Shown here: positions 39,605 through 48,952 of the stretch, piece by piece
Layout: every line of letters starts with the position of its first letter
How positions within the stretch are numbered: position 1 is the stretch's first letter
Source of the DNA: Eutreptiella sp. 'Long Island Sound 2002'
Lineage: Eukaryota > Euglenozoa > Euglenophyceae > Eutreptiales > Eutreptiaceae
Reading direction: 5' to 3'
DNA: 64,000 nt
NCBI GenBank assembly: GCA_964036045.1
Contig: OZ038381.1
Coordinates: forward strand, 157,050,283 to 157,114,282
The notes under the pieces: model-generated
What the model was told of the DNA's origin: nothing
What the model saw: only the letters and a program-made list of their open reading frames with translations
Databases searched by the model: none
Program-made: the position numbers and the translations under genes

Positions 39605-40870
39605 TCACTGTCCTCTGCCCACTGTCACATGCACCATGGCGCACTGTGGGCAAAGGCAAGGGGTCAGCACAGACGCACACCCGTCAGTTTCATATTCGGA
39701 TGGCAGCCCCACCTTTGCCTTCTTCCGCCTTTTTAGGGGAGGGGCTGAATCCTCCACCAGAGTGTACAACGGCTCATTGCCGAGGGTGCCGCCCTCCGGG
39801 GAGTCGGAATTGGTGTCGTCGTCGGTGGTGAACTTGCTCCAGCGGCCAGGGGGTCTTTCCCGGGTCGCAATGTCGTTGACACGCGGGTGTGCGATCTGGA
39901 GGAATGGAGACCGTGAATGCCCGTGACATCGGATGCATTTGTTTTTCAAGGCGACTCTGCACCCCTTTGGAGGCCTGGCAAGTGCTGACACCTGCCCGGA
40001 TCCAGACTGACAGACCCCCTTTGCACACGACGATGTCCACTCAACGCATGTACTGGAGCTCTCCACGGTGTCTTTTGGAGGACCCCTGTCTTCTGGCGAA
40101 CTCTTGATGACATTGTTTTGGCTGATCACTCTTTCCGTTTTCAAAGCGAGAGAACATTGGAGAACCGTAAAAGACTTCAAACGCGTTGTCTACACAAATG
40201 CACCCCCTCCCCCCTTTGCGAAAACAAAGCAAAAGCATTAAAAATGACGGAAACGCCTCCTGTTGTTCTGACAAGGGCGTTGCTTACTCGCACCCTGAGA
40301 AGACACAAGCAGTGGCACTACCTCAGTGGCCGGTCCATGTATGATGAACTGCATTGGCGATTCCATCTTCTACTTTTTTCTGTGTTTTGGGACTGGGGAC
40401 GGTACTTTGGGGATGCCGATTCCTGTCTTGCTACTTGTTGACGCATGGCGGGAATATCCATGATTCCAAATGCTGCAGAGGCAACACCTCGTGTTGTTTT
40501 GACAGGCATTGTTCTTGCGAGCGTTGTAGGCTGTGCCGCACCGGTTGAACCCTCAGGGGGTGGCAGTGCACTGGACACCACGAAAAAAATTTGGACAAAT
40601 GCATTTGCATGTGTTTTGGGGGCCAGGGCAGGTAAATAAGAGGCATTCGTAAATCACGTTCATAACACGAAGCGGCGAGTTCATTAAGCAATAAATGAAA
40701 AGCGAAGCAAATTATGAACACTTAGAAAATACAAGTTTTTTTCGGGGAACTGCCAAACACCAAAAATAGCCATCCTTCCGCAAAAACACATCACCGGCGG
40801 GCGGACCAAATTCCTGCAGGAGATGGGCCTGTAGGGCCGCCATCATGGCGAGAAGTTGTTCTTTGTTCAT
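39605..40870 (-). CDS. Intron-split gene fragment, acidic/basic protein
   Basis: Three exon-like minus-strand segments. The most 5' starts at ATG 40870 (MNKEQLLAMMAALQAHLLQE) and ends at a possible GTGATG donor (40794). The middle one, 40322-40570, lies between a CCAG acceptor and a GTAGTG donor (ARTMPVKTTRGVASAAFGIM). The third, 39605-40180, contains SSPEDRGPPKDTVESSS, a short C..C/H motif (CIRCHGH), an acidic patch and a nuclear-localisation-like basic run (PPLKRRKKAKVG). The phases of the first two do not join with the sites I chose, so at least one border is wrong. Function unknown; the composition suggests a nuclear protein. Confidence 0.45.
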
Positions 40871-41703
40871 CAAACGCTGCAACCATGAACAACCTTTCCC
40901 CCAGATTCCAAGGGGCACCTGGGCGCCCTTCCCACATGTACAAAGGAGGTCGTTGCACAGTGCATGCAATGGTGCATGGGATATCCCATTCAACCTATTT
41001 CTTCGAAATGGACCCCCCATCCAATGGCGGGTCCCGGGTTCTATACCCAGGTAGCACCGATTGATCCCCAATGGGCCCCCACTGGCGGGGACTTTGCCAT
41101 TTTCAGGCCAGCATTGGTTGGCTGAAAAATCGCGGTTTTTGGGATGGCTTAGGTCATCATTTGTGACAATAGAACTGCACATAAACCCACACAGAACTCC
41201 GATTGATTGTTGATTGTCCATGTGGGAAGCTGCGGGGCACTCATTGATATTCCACTGCCTTTGGCAATTCCACCTTGCAGAGAAATGTCCCTGACAACGC
41301 ACCACAAACTGGTCCTAGTGTTTTTTTGCCTACATCTACACTAATGGGCTGCCTGCAAACAGCCCTTACGGGGGCCACATACACTGATGGGTGGACCCAA
41401 TTGGCGATTGATGGAGGACTGCCCTGCCTCCGACATCCACATTTGAAACGAGGCTGCGTAACAATCTGCAATCCGTTTCTATAGCCTCACAGAAGAGGAT
41501 ACCCCCTTCCCTCCCTTGAGGCAACACTGAAGTCCCTAAACACTGGACACTAAACACTAAAGGCGGTATTTACAAAGGACAAAAGAGAACACGGTTCCAA
41601 AAATTCCGGTAACAACACCTACTGTTGCTCTGACAAGGGCGTTGCTCTCGCAAAGGGGGGGGGGTGCAGTCATCAACGTTTAACGAGGCAACACGGGACA
41701 AAA

Positions 41704-42470
41704 TTACGATAGGGGTACCACCTCAATGAATGCACCATGGCGCTCATATTCCAGTGCAGCGTCTGCCAAAAGCGACTCTTTCTGGCCACGATTCATATTC
41801 AATTCCTGGACTATTGGCCTCAACTCCTTTGCCAGGCCTGCAAGAAAGCAGTGATGTGCCGCATGTTGCACGCCTCTGTGCCTGGATCGATGAAGCGACC
41901 TGGTATGGTGGATGCGGTGGCAAGTGTACTTGACTGGCACACAATGGTGTTGCCCTCATGTACAGGGCAGCGGGGAGTTTGCAAGGGGACAGTTTCGACG
42001 GGGATAATTTCGCAAGGGGGAAAGTTTCGCCACCTCTGGAAATCCTGAAGCCTCAAACACTGCATGGTTGCTCAAGGCTGGGGCTTTCCGACAATTCTAC
42101 CAGCCGCCCATCAGGCAGCCCCATCATGACTCACAAAGCAATGGCACAATATCCAGAAGAAAAAATTGGAAATTCGTTTCATTGTGATACCATCGTTCTA
42201 GGCTGCATCCTCCAGAGGTCAAGGCACCTATGAACGCGCTTTACCCATCCGTTTCTTGCGATGGCGCCTGAAATCTGCTGCCCAAGATCCTGCAATTGCA
42301 GGTGACAAGGGTGAGCATGCCTCTTTTTCGAAGCATCGATAATCCTCAATGCATGACCATCCAGAACACCACACTTTTTTAAGTGCAGACAAATGTTGCA
42401 AACAAATACGTCCTTGTCCCTGCCCTCTGGCATTGCATGGGTGTTGTTGATTGCTGGGTTCCACCCGGTA
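41704..42470 (-). CDS. Intron-split gene, last exons
   Basis: The terminal exon 41704-41837 follows a good acceptor (CTGCTTTCTTGCAG) and reads LAKELRPIVQELNMNRGQKE through LEYERHGAFIEVVPLS to a TAA. An upstream exon-like stretch, about 42190-42470, has Cys/His residues spaced like a zinc site (CNICLHLKKCGVLDGH, then RHAHPCHLQLQDLGQQISG) and ends near a possible GTATCA donor. The plus strand over the terminal exon is also open with a CX2C...CX2C pattern, so the strand is not certain, but the splice acceptor favours minus. No family recognised. Confidence 0.5.
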
Positions 42471-42940
42471 CTCACACCCATCGTAAAGCTGTTGGTCACA
42501 CACCAGAAAAATTTCGCCAGGGGGGAAATTTTGCCGCTTTTCTTGACGGCGAAATTCCCCCCTCCCACAGCCCCCCCCCCCCCCTTGTAGTGGTACGCAC
42601 CAACGCATTCTGAAGGACCCCTTGCTGTAGGGCGGAGGTGGAGCCCTTACCCTGGTGACCACCGAAAAAATAAAAGGCAGGTTCAGTCACATTCGTGTAT
42701 TATCTGTGCCGGATACCCGAAATGGACTGGAATTGAAAATGGACGAAAATGGATGAAAAGAGTAGACTTGAATATTATTGGTCAAATGCTGTGGGAAAAT
42801 GGTGGTCTACTTCCCCAGGGGCTACAAAGAAGGTGGTCCCAAAATGGGCCTCCAATAGCGTGGTCCCGGTCGACAAAGGCTGCGTAAGAAAGGGCGTTCC
42901 TGGATCTCAGTGACCAAACACTTGAGGCGGCAAATGCTCC

Positions 42941-43327
42941 TTGCGCGCAACCTTTAAATTGTGTGGTAAAAAGGCAAACAATATCGGGTGTACAAAGTCG
43001 AACGAGAACCGCCCACTCCCCAATGCGCAAGCACGGCCAAGGTCAAAGAAGACAATAATCAGACGAAGATCCGGTGCTGAGACAAAACCGTACTTGCCCA
43101 TGACCCATGAACGGGCGGTTCCTGATTTGGGCCCCGTTACAGCGACATTCGACGATCACATCCAAACAAACAGACGTGGGGTGCAGTCTCAAACGCAGTC
43201 CTGTAATGAGCAGAAACAACTCCTCACAGTCATAGCCCAGCCCCTCTATACCACTACACAAAACGCATTCTCGACCACGAAAACTGCGGTCAGAAAAGCG
43301 ACAGTCAGACGGGGTCGCCGTGCTTAG
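42941..43327 (+). CDS. Candidate basic ORF
   Basis: A plus-strand open frame of 128 codons, without an ATG near its start, rich in Arg/Lys/Thr/Gln (RPRSKKTIIRRRSGAETKPY, KTAVRKATVRRGRRA) and ending in TAG. It could be an exon of a basic nuclear or structural protein. There is no domain and no clear splice sites, so this is tentative. Confidence 0.3.
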   Translation: MRATFKLCGKKANNIGCTKSNENRPLPNAQARPRSKKTIIRRRSGAETKPYLPMTHERAVPDLGPVTATFDDHIQTNRRGVQSQTQSCNEQKQLLTVIAQPLYTTTQNAFSTTKTAVRKATVRRGRRA

Positions 43328-43338
43328 AGAAGGCCGTG

Positions 43339-43560
43339 CTAGTGCGCAGGGGAGGGGTACTCCTCCTCCGGTTGCAGTCTAGGCACTTGCGAGCCCTCAA
43401 ATGAGTTGCAACAACACACACTTGATTTGGCGAAAACTCTCATCACACTTTGTTTCTCTTGGCAGACGACGCAAACCCATTTCTTGACCTGGACACAATG
43501 AGGTGAGCAGATGTGGACCAACCCAATGCCTCCTCTAGCCCTGAGGGAATATATCATCGC
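43339..43560 (-). CDS. MRNIP-like zinc-binding exon
   Basis: The minus-strand frame reads HICSPHCVQVKKWVCVVCQE then KQSVMRVFAKSSV. This follows the N-terminal pattern of the MRN-interacting protein family (Cys pair, QV..KK.W.C..C..KQS..KVF), a small zinc-binding module conserved in eukaryotes and linked in animals to the MRN DNA-repair complex. The end of the frame, with an acidic/Pro tail (LQPEEEYPSPAH) and TAG, may be genuine, or the exon may end at a GTGTGT donor after KSS. Possible acceptors are TTCCCTCAG near 43553 or TGTGTCCAG near 43496. The match is by pattern only. Confidence 0.5.
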   Translation of the reverse strand, partial: AMIYSLRARGGIGLVHICSPHCVQVKKWVCVVCQEKQSVMRVFAKSSVCCCNSFEGSQVPRLQPEEEYPSPAH

Positions 43561-43599
43561 TCTCAACAAGCCGCAGCAGTACCAGCCAGCCATCCAAGA

Positions 43600-44984
43600 A
43601 AGACCAACTGGATGGCCTGTATCAACTGCCCACTGCTTGACCGTAACAATTCACACGCGCTGAACCTCGTTTGCACACCTTCTTTTGCTGTTGAACCTGA
43701 AATTGCGAGCACGAGTAACACTGAAGAATGACATATTCTGGCATCAAAAACTGGCTGAAAGACGCAACAAATATTTAGAAGACACAGTGGTTGCATGCAG
43801 GAGTCAATTCCCGAGCGTTTTAGGGGTGGGTTGACATCTCACAGGCTGGCCAGCCTACGGTTGACACTGTGTATTTGTGATTTTCCAAAAAATCCTCGGT
43901 ACATTTTGTCCATTTTTTTCATGAATCTTCTTCTCGAGCACTCAAATTCTGTTTTGGTGCACACATTGAAAAAAAGAATCCTATAGGTTTGCAACCCAAC
44001 AGGATTTGGCGATGTGTTTTAGCATTTTAGTTTCAAACAATACACACACGTCACTTGTTAGTGTACAGATAAAACATTTTTTGGCCATTTGTAATTGGTC
44101 CGATTAATTGGTTAGAATGAGTTTTCAAAATGACTGGTTATGCCAATGATTTTCAACACTGCCACCGAAAATTGCCAATAGTTGGTTTTTCCGATTAACT
44201 GGTAAAACCAGTTCCAAACCCTACACAATTATAGTGCGACGGAAAAAGGAACCACGAAGAGGCGCCGTGGTTGACTTAGAGGTGGATTTGTTGGCTGTTT
44301 TGGGGCTGTGCAAGGTTGGTTTCGGCTAAGGTTCGGAGCTGGTTTTATCAATTAATCGGAAACACTGATTGTCGGTAATTATGGGAGATGATTTTGAACG
44401 TAATCGGCACATATGGTTGTTTCAAAAGTCACTTGAACCAATTAATCGGACCAATCCACAATTGCCAAGAAACAAAAGCAACAATCGGAAAACTTGATTA
44501 TTTTGATGACAGAAAATTGGAACAATTCGTCATTTTCTCACAAATAATTCAGAATAATCTGTTATTTTTTTGCCTGCCCCATTTATTTTGCTTTGAACCC
44601 AGGGAGATGCCCAGATCGATTGCTCAGCGGCCCGTGCATGCTGCTGCCCCACTGCAGCCCAGGGGTGGATATAGTGGGGGGGGTGGTCCCCCCCCCCCAG
44701 CCCCCCCCCCCCATGACGATTACGACTACGATTTACCCGTGTGACTGAACGGCAGTTTTGCCAGCAGTTTGACAACAGGACTGATGGGCAAAAGAAAAGC
44801 GCCAGGGTTTTGAGCTCAACTGGACTTGAAACCAGGACCTCTAAGTCCCATGACTTCGCATATACCACTGTACTACTGCACCAATCTGCCCTCTCTGACA
44901 CAAAATACTACAGTGCACAGTGCTTTATGTATCCCATGAAGACAGTCCGCAGAGTGCAATTATTTCTTGACACATTTTGCCAAA
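43600..44984. other. AT-rich intergenic region with repeated ATTAATCGG motif
   Basis: At least four copies of ATTAATCGG/CCGATTAA-type motifs occur at 44100-44455 in both orientations. A tRNA-like pol III box pair (TAGTACAGTGGTATATGC and GGTTTCAAGTCC) lies on the minus strand at about 44820-44895 but folds poorly. C/G runs are at 44680-44712. I find no gene. Confidence 0.4.
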
Positions 44985-45714
44985 ATGGCTTGCAGTTCCG
45001 AATCATCTGTGTCTGCACTGCCTGAGCTGGAGCTGTCTGAGCTGGAAAAGGAGCAAATCATAATCGTCATTCCGTCATCACTGCCTCCCGGCTCAACGCC
45101 CCCCCCCCCCCCCCCACCCCCACCCTGGTAATGTCATCACTATTATATCCACCCCTGCTGCAGCCATTGGTTTCTTACAGCATCCGGTCATCTGGTCACA
45201 TTGGGCGTGAATGCAACACATCATCAACGTGCAAGCGCCTAATCGATTGCCCTTGTGGTTCCCCTGTTCGTTATCGTTTACTTCCATGCCTGTGTGCCCT
45301 CCATGTGCACACTCCCCAGTGAACCCTATTGGTTCCGCCATAAAATGAATGAGCGTTCTGGATTGTCATATGCTCATGCCCTCCCTTTCTGTGATCTGCC
45401 CCCCTTCCACCATGAAAAACGACAGGGCACGGTGTACTTGACCATGTGCATTGAGTTTGTCTGTGAGGGTGCCTCATCTTGCCTGGCGTCTCCTGTTTTG
45501 TTGTCTTGTGTTTTGTTTAGATGTGAACTACGCAATGATGTCTGCCAAGCACGTGTGCCACATCTACGCAGCTCTCCTCTTGGCTGAAATCCACCGTCAC
45601 CGCACACACTCGGCAACAAAATTGGTGCAGTCGCAGGCTGAGACGCAACGAATAATTGGCATTACTCCTATCAAGGCAGCTTCTTATGTGGGCTGGGATC
45701 AAAACATGACAATG
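44985..45714 (+). CDS. Candidate three-exon plus-strand gene (5' part)
   Basis: Exon 1, 44985-45127, begins ATG and encodes an acidic helix (LPELELSELEKEQIIIVIP) then a Pro run from a C18-type tract, ending at a GTAATG donor. Exon 2 starts at 45181 after TTTCTTACAG; its phase fits exon 1 exactly, and it is Cys-rich (CKRLIDCPCGSPVRYRLLPC). Exon 3, 45521-45714, lies between TTTTGTTTAG and GTAAGG and reads AKHVCHIYAALLLAEIHRHR ... ITPIKAASYVGWDQNMTM. The donor of exon 2 is unresolved (CCTGT/GTGCCC gives the right phase). Later exons are not found; a small inverted-repeat element follows in the presumed intron. Family unknown. Confidence 0.5.
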
Positions 45715-45750
45715 GTAAGGAGGACCCATTGTACAAATGGAAAGTTTGTA

Positions 45751-46473
45751 CCCCCCCCCCCCCTGTGTCCAACGAATAATTATGTACACAAAAAATACGG
45801 TTCGAACAGGTAGTGTTCGTTGGACACAGTGTTCGTTGCGCGCGACAATGTTGTGAACCGGCGGTAACACATCCCTATGCACGAGATACCCAGCCCATGC
45901 AAAGCACAATGCGCTGGAGACTTCCACTTAACACTTTTCCGAGTAGAAGCCCTTGTTGCGGTCCCGCTTCATGCGGAAAAGCTGAACGTGCTCCCCGGGC
46001 TTGGGGCTTTTCTTGGCACGGGCAGAAGTGGCAGCCCCATCCGAGTCGCTCACCTTGGGGACGGACAGATTTGATGGGACAGCACTGTCCTCCATCAAAT
46101 CACGGGTTAGGTACAGGGTGTCCTCAAAAACATGGCACAAACCCCACACCCCACGCCCTGACTTGGCCCAAACCACGTCACTCACGATCATCGTCACTAT
46201 CAGAGTCATCAACACCACTACTGTCATCGGAGTCACCTGAGTCATCCGTATCAGTTTGTGACCCATCATCAGAGTCGGACTCAGGATCTTTAGAGTTTTC
46301 TGCAACATACATTGCAACAGCCCCTCATTTCCCCGCACCTTTGGCCTGAAACCTCAATTCTGATGTCTCGTACCTAATTATGTACCGAATTAATTAGGTA
46401 CACAAAAAATACGGTTCGAACGGGTAGTGTTCGTTGGACACAGTGTTCGTTGGACACGGGGGGGGGGGGGGGG
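45751..46473. mobile_element. Small terminal-inverted-repeat element
   Basis: GTGTCCAACGAA (45765-45776), preceded by a C13 run, is matched by TTCGTTGGACAC (46446-46457) followed by a G16 run. Just inside each end is a direct repeat of about 55 bp (45784-45838 and 46397-46451) containing AAAAAATACGGTTCGAAC. The interior holds an intron-bearing gene on the minus strand and no transposase, so it resembles a non-autonomous element with captured cargo. Confidence 0.5.
45928..46312 (-). CDS. Acidic/basic small protein gene inside the element
   Basis: Exon 1 from ATG 46312 encodes a strongly acidic segment (DPESDSDDGSQTDTDDSGDS) and ends at a perfect GTGAGT donor (46185). The second coding segment, about 45928-46089, is basic (TSARAKKSPKPGEHVQLFRM, then KRDRNKGFYSEKC) and ends in TAA. 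The intron would be about 96 bp, but the phases do not match with the acceptor I chose, so that acceptor or the start is wrong. The charge layout suggests a nucleic-acid or histone-associated protein; no family is recognised. Confidence 0.5.
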
Positions 46474-46681
46474 AAGTACAGCGGTTTGCATCAACACAAC
46501 TTAGGGCATTGCGGCTGCACATGCTGGAAATACACAGTAGCGACAGTACCTATGAGCTGAGGGGTGGTCACGGTTTTTTTTTGGGGGGGGGGGGGGCAAC
46601 CCAGGTGGGGTGGGAACTAAGCACATGGGGCAGCCTGCTGTGGTTTACACCCTGCTCATATGTTGCCATACTTCCCACATA

Positions 46682-46846
46682 CTACTTGGGTTCTGCACTT
46701 TGAACCAACAAACAAAATGAGCCAGTGTGCCATTGCTTTGGCTCCCTTGACCGAAACCATCTCACAACCAGAATCATGTGTTCATCAAAATTGTCATCAT
46801 TGCCCAACAAAACATATTGAGAAGCTTGGCAAATTTTGCCCATCTG
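46682..46846 (-). CDS. Candidate exon, unknown protein
   Basis: It begins after a CTAGTACAG acceptor (46847) and reads MGKICQASQYVLLGNDDNF then DEHMILVVRWFRSREPKQWH, ending at a TAG. The hydrophobic/aromatic pattern faintly recalls a BAH-type chromatin domain, but the match is too weak to assign. An isolated exon. Confidence 0.35.
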   Translation of the reverse strand, partial: QMGKICQASQYVLLGNDDNFDEHMILVVRWFRSREPKQWHTGSFCLLVQSAEPK

Positions 46847-47205
46847 CTGTACTAGTAACAGTGCACACAATGAAGGTTTTTTATTTCTGCCCTCTATGGA
46901 TATTCCAATTTAGTAATTTGCTCGGTGATAAATTATTTCATGCACAGCCATTAAAGTTTAGGGAGCGTTTGCCCAGTGCAGGTCCAGCATGCTACTTTTG
47001 TACCAAATATCCTGACATTAGCCCTACCTTTACCCTTCCCGAGAGAAGCGCCCCAAATAGACCAGAATCAACCCAAACCCTTCGATTCGATATTGAGCAC
47101 ACAACGTAAAACCACATCTGTGACTTCCAGTGCTGATTTGAACGTACGTCCGCTGGTACAGGTCAATCGCAGTTAAATCAAGGAAGGCTGTAGCAGGTGA
47201 ACAAG

Positions 47206-47619
47206 TCAAGGTGCCGTCCATCTTAGTGAAGCTTCATGGGCTTTGGAGTCCTGTTCACAAAGGTCATCAAACGATTTCTGTGACAAATAGTCAGATAGTT
47301 CGTTCTTGACACTTCGTAGGTGGAAAATGGCCCATTTTGGCTGACTCAAGTAGACCTACCACCTGCGCATTCTCTTGAATCGGGCGGCAGCTTGTCCAAA
47401 AAATATTTGGCAGGTGCCTTGTTCACATAGCCAATAAATCGGGTTAGATCCAATAATTCCTTTTTCGCTGGCCATCAGCAACAGGATTCGGGGCCCTCCA
47501 CAGGGTTTCCTTAATTTGTGTGATTCTGTTGAGAAAACCTGACCGTGATTTCCCCACAATTTTCCGTGATTTTCCATGGCATTTCTGTAGCGGAAAGATT
47601 TTTTCAAATAAGTATCCAT
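47206..47619 (-). pseudogene. Decayed gypsy RNase H relic
   Basis: Two minus-strand frames together parallel the RNase H end of the intact element's pol in the same order: GIIGSNPIYWLCEQGTCQIF (compare LLGSNPVVWLCDQEPVRSF) with a following RFKRMRRW (compare AKLRRWW), then after a frameshift IFHLRSVKNELSDYLSQKSF (compare VHHIQGVKNECADYISRNNF). The similarity is clear but far from identical, so this is an old relative. No LTRs are recognised around it. Confidence 0.65.
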
Positions 47620-47866
47620 ATCATACTGTCAGGTATCCAGAGCATACATGTTGGTTGATTGTCCTCCTTTTTGTACGTTTTGTTGGAAAAATGACAAGGG
47701 AGCACAGGCGTATCCTGCAATGGAGGCGCAGAGGAACGCTTCAGCAAATGGCATTAGATTAGCTGTAGCTTCTTTGTGCATTATTGAGAAACTGGCATTC
47801 ACTGTCTTGGGCCGAAGGTGGGGGACTTTACACCTGAGCTGAGATCCCTGGTGCGGTCACCTTGTG

Positions 47867-48295
47867 TCATTTGTTCAGCTTGTTTCTTTCCTTCAGATGT
47901 TTGCTAACAGCGGCTGACTTTTCTTTGTGGTCAATACGTTGTCCACAAAGAATGCACCACATTTCCTGACTCCGAGCCTCCATGCTACCAGGAAATTGCA
48001 ACGCTCTACCCCAAGCAATCTTCTGGGATCCGCAGCTGCAAATCTTTCTCTTCTTCTCTGCAGGGCTGCTTTGCTTGCATCCTTGCATCCTTGCATCCTT
48101 GCATCCTTGCATCCTTGCATCCTTGCACCGGCGAGGACCGCATTTTGTCTCAGCCTCAGCCTCACTCTCACTCTCAGACTCAGCCTTAGACTCAGCCTTG
48201 GGCTCACCCGCAATAGTCTCGGTTTCAGGCTCAGCCTTGAGCCTCCGCCTCAGTCTCTGTCTCTCAGTCTCAGCCTCAGCTCTACTGTATGCCAT
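47867..48295 (-). CDS. BED/CGGBP1-like zinc finger ORF with coding minisatellite
   Basis: 142 codons from ATG 48295, though the frame is open farther upstream. An Arg/Glu/Ala-rich charged N-terminus (KAESESESEAEAETK) is followed by residues encoded by six copies of a 9 bp repeat (TTGCATCCT on the plus strand, 48070-48125), and then a C-terminal zinc finger: MWCILCGQRIDHKEKSAAVS followed by KHLKERNK. C-x2-C...H with a KHL ending resembles the BED-type finger of transposase-derived and CGGBP1-like prote­ins, which bind DNA. The segment IAWGRALQFPG precedes it. It could be a single-exon gene or a transposase fragment. Confidence 0.5.
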   Translation of the reverse strand: MAYSRAEAETERQRLRRRLKAEPETETIAGEPKAESKAESESESEAEAETKCGPRRCKDARMQGCKDARMQGCKQSSPAEKKRKICSCGSQKIAWGRALQFPGSMEARSQEMWCILCGQRIDHKEKSAAVSKHLKERNKLNK

Positions 48296-48952
48296 ACGCT
48301 GTGTAGCACCGGTCTGTATGCTGTCGGGTTCGAGCCCAAGGTCTGACACCGATGTTGGACATTTGTCGGCGGGTGGTCCTCGCAGAAAGGGCCCATTCCC
48401 CGAACCACCCTCCCATCGCCATAAATTGCCATGCAACCGCACTGCATTCCAATCGTGTCTGCTGCCTGTGCTCTGGATTCCCACGGAGTGGCGTCTGCTG
48501 ATTATCTGTTTGTCTCTTTGCCCCGTTTTGCAAGGGTGCATAAGACCATCCGCCAGCCCCTCACACCGGCGGGGGCTTTGGACGGAGGTTGTGCCTTGTT
48601 CACGTCCGCACCTCGTTTGCAGGGCGTATCCATGTAACGCTCAATGGCAATGCCTGCGGTGGGAAAACGTCTGCCCCACATGAAATTCAAATTCACGAAT
48701 TCCCGTCACGAGCTGCGCCGATGCCAGAATGCGACTGCACGGAAGCAGACAAATCGAGCGTCTGAAATCCAAATTAACCAACAACCAGCTCCCGCAATGG
48801 ATTTCTTGGCCTGAAACCCATCAAACCGCAATCCACGGGTTGCCCCACACTATGCACCGGGATGTTCGGAAACGGCATCACGGCACCACGGCACCACTCT
48901 GAGACTGGGGCTGGAGCTGCGGGCTGAACGGTTCCACGTACGATGTCCCAGC
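48296..48952. other. Intergenic region downstream of the aquaporin gene
   Basis: No gene is recognised. GGGTTCGAGCCC near 48319 is a pol III B-box-like palindrome without a foldable tRNA. Confidence 0.4.

Noticed and set aside
45521-45714. Acidic ribosomal protein P1/P2 exon
   Set aside because: A short IYAALLL-type resemblance only; the rest does not fit the family.
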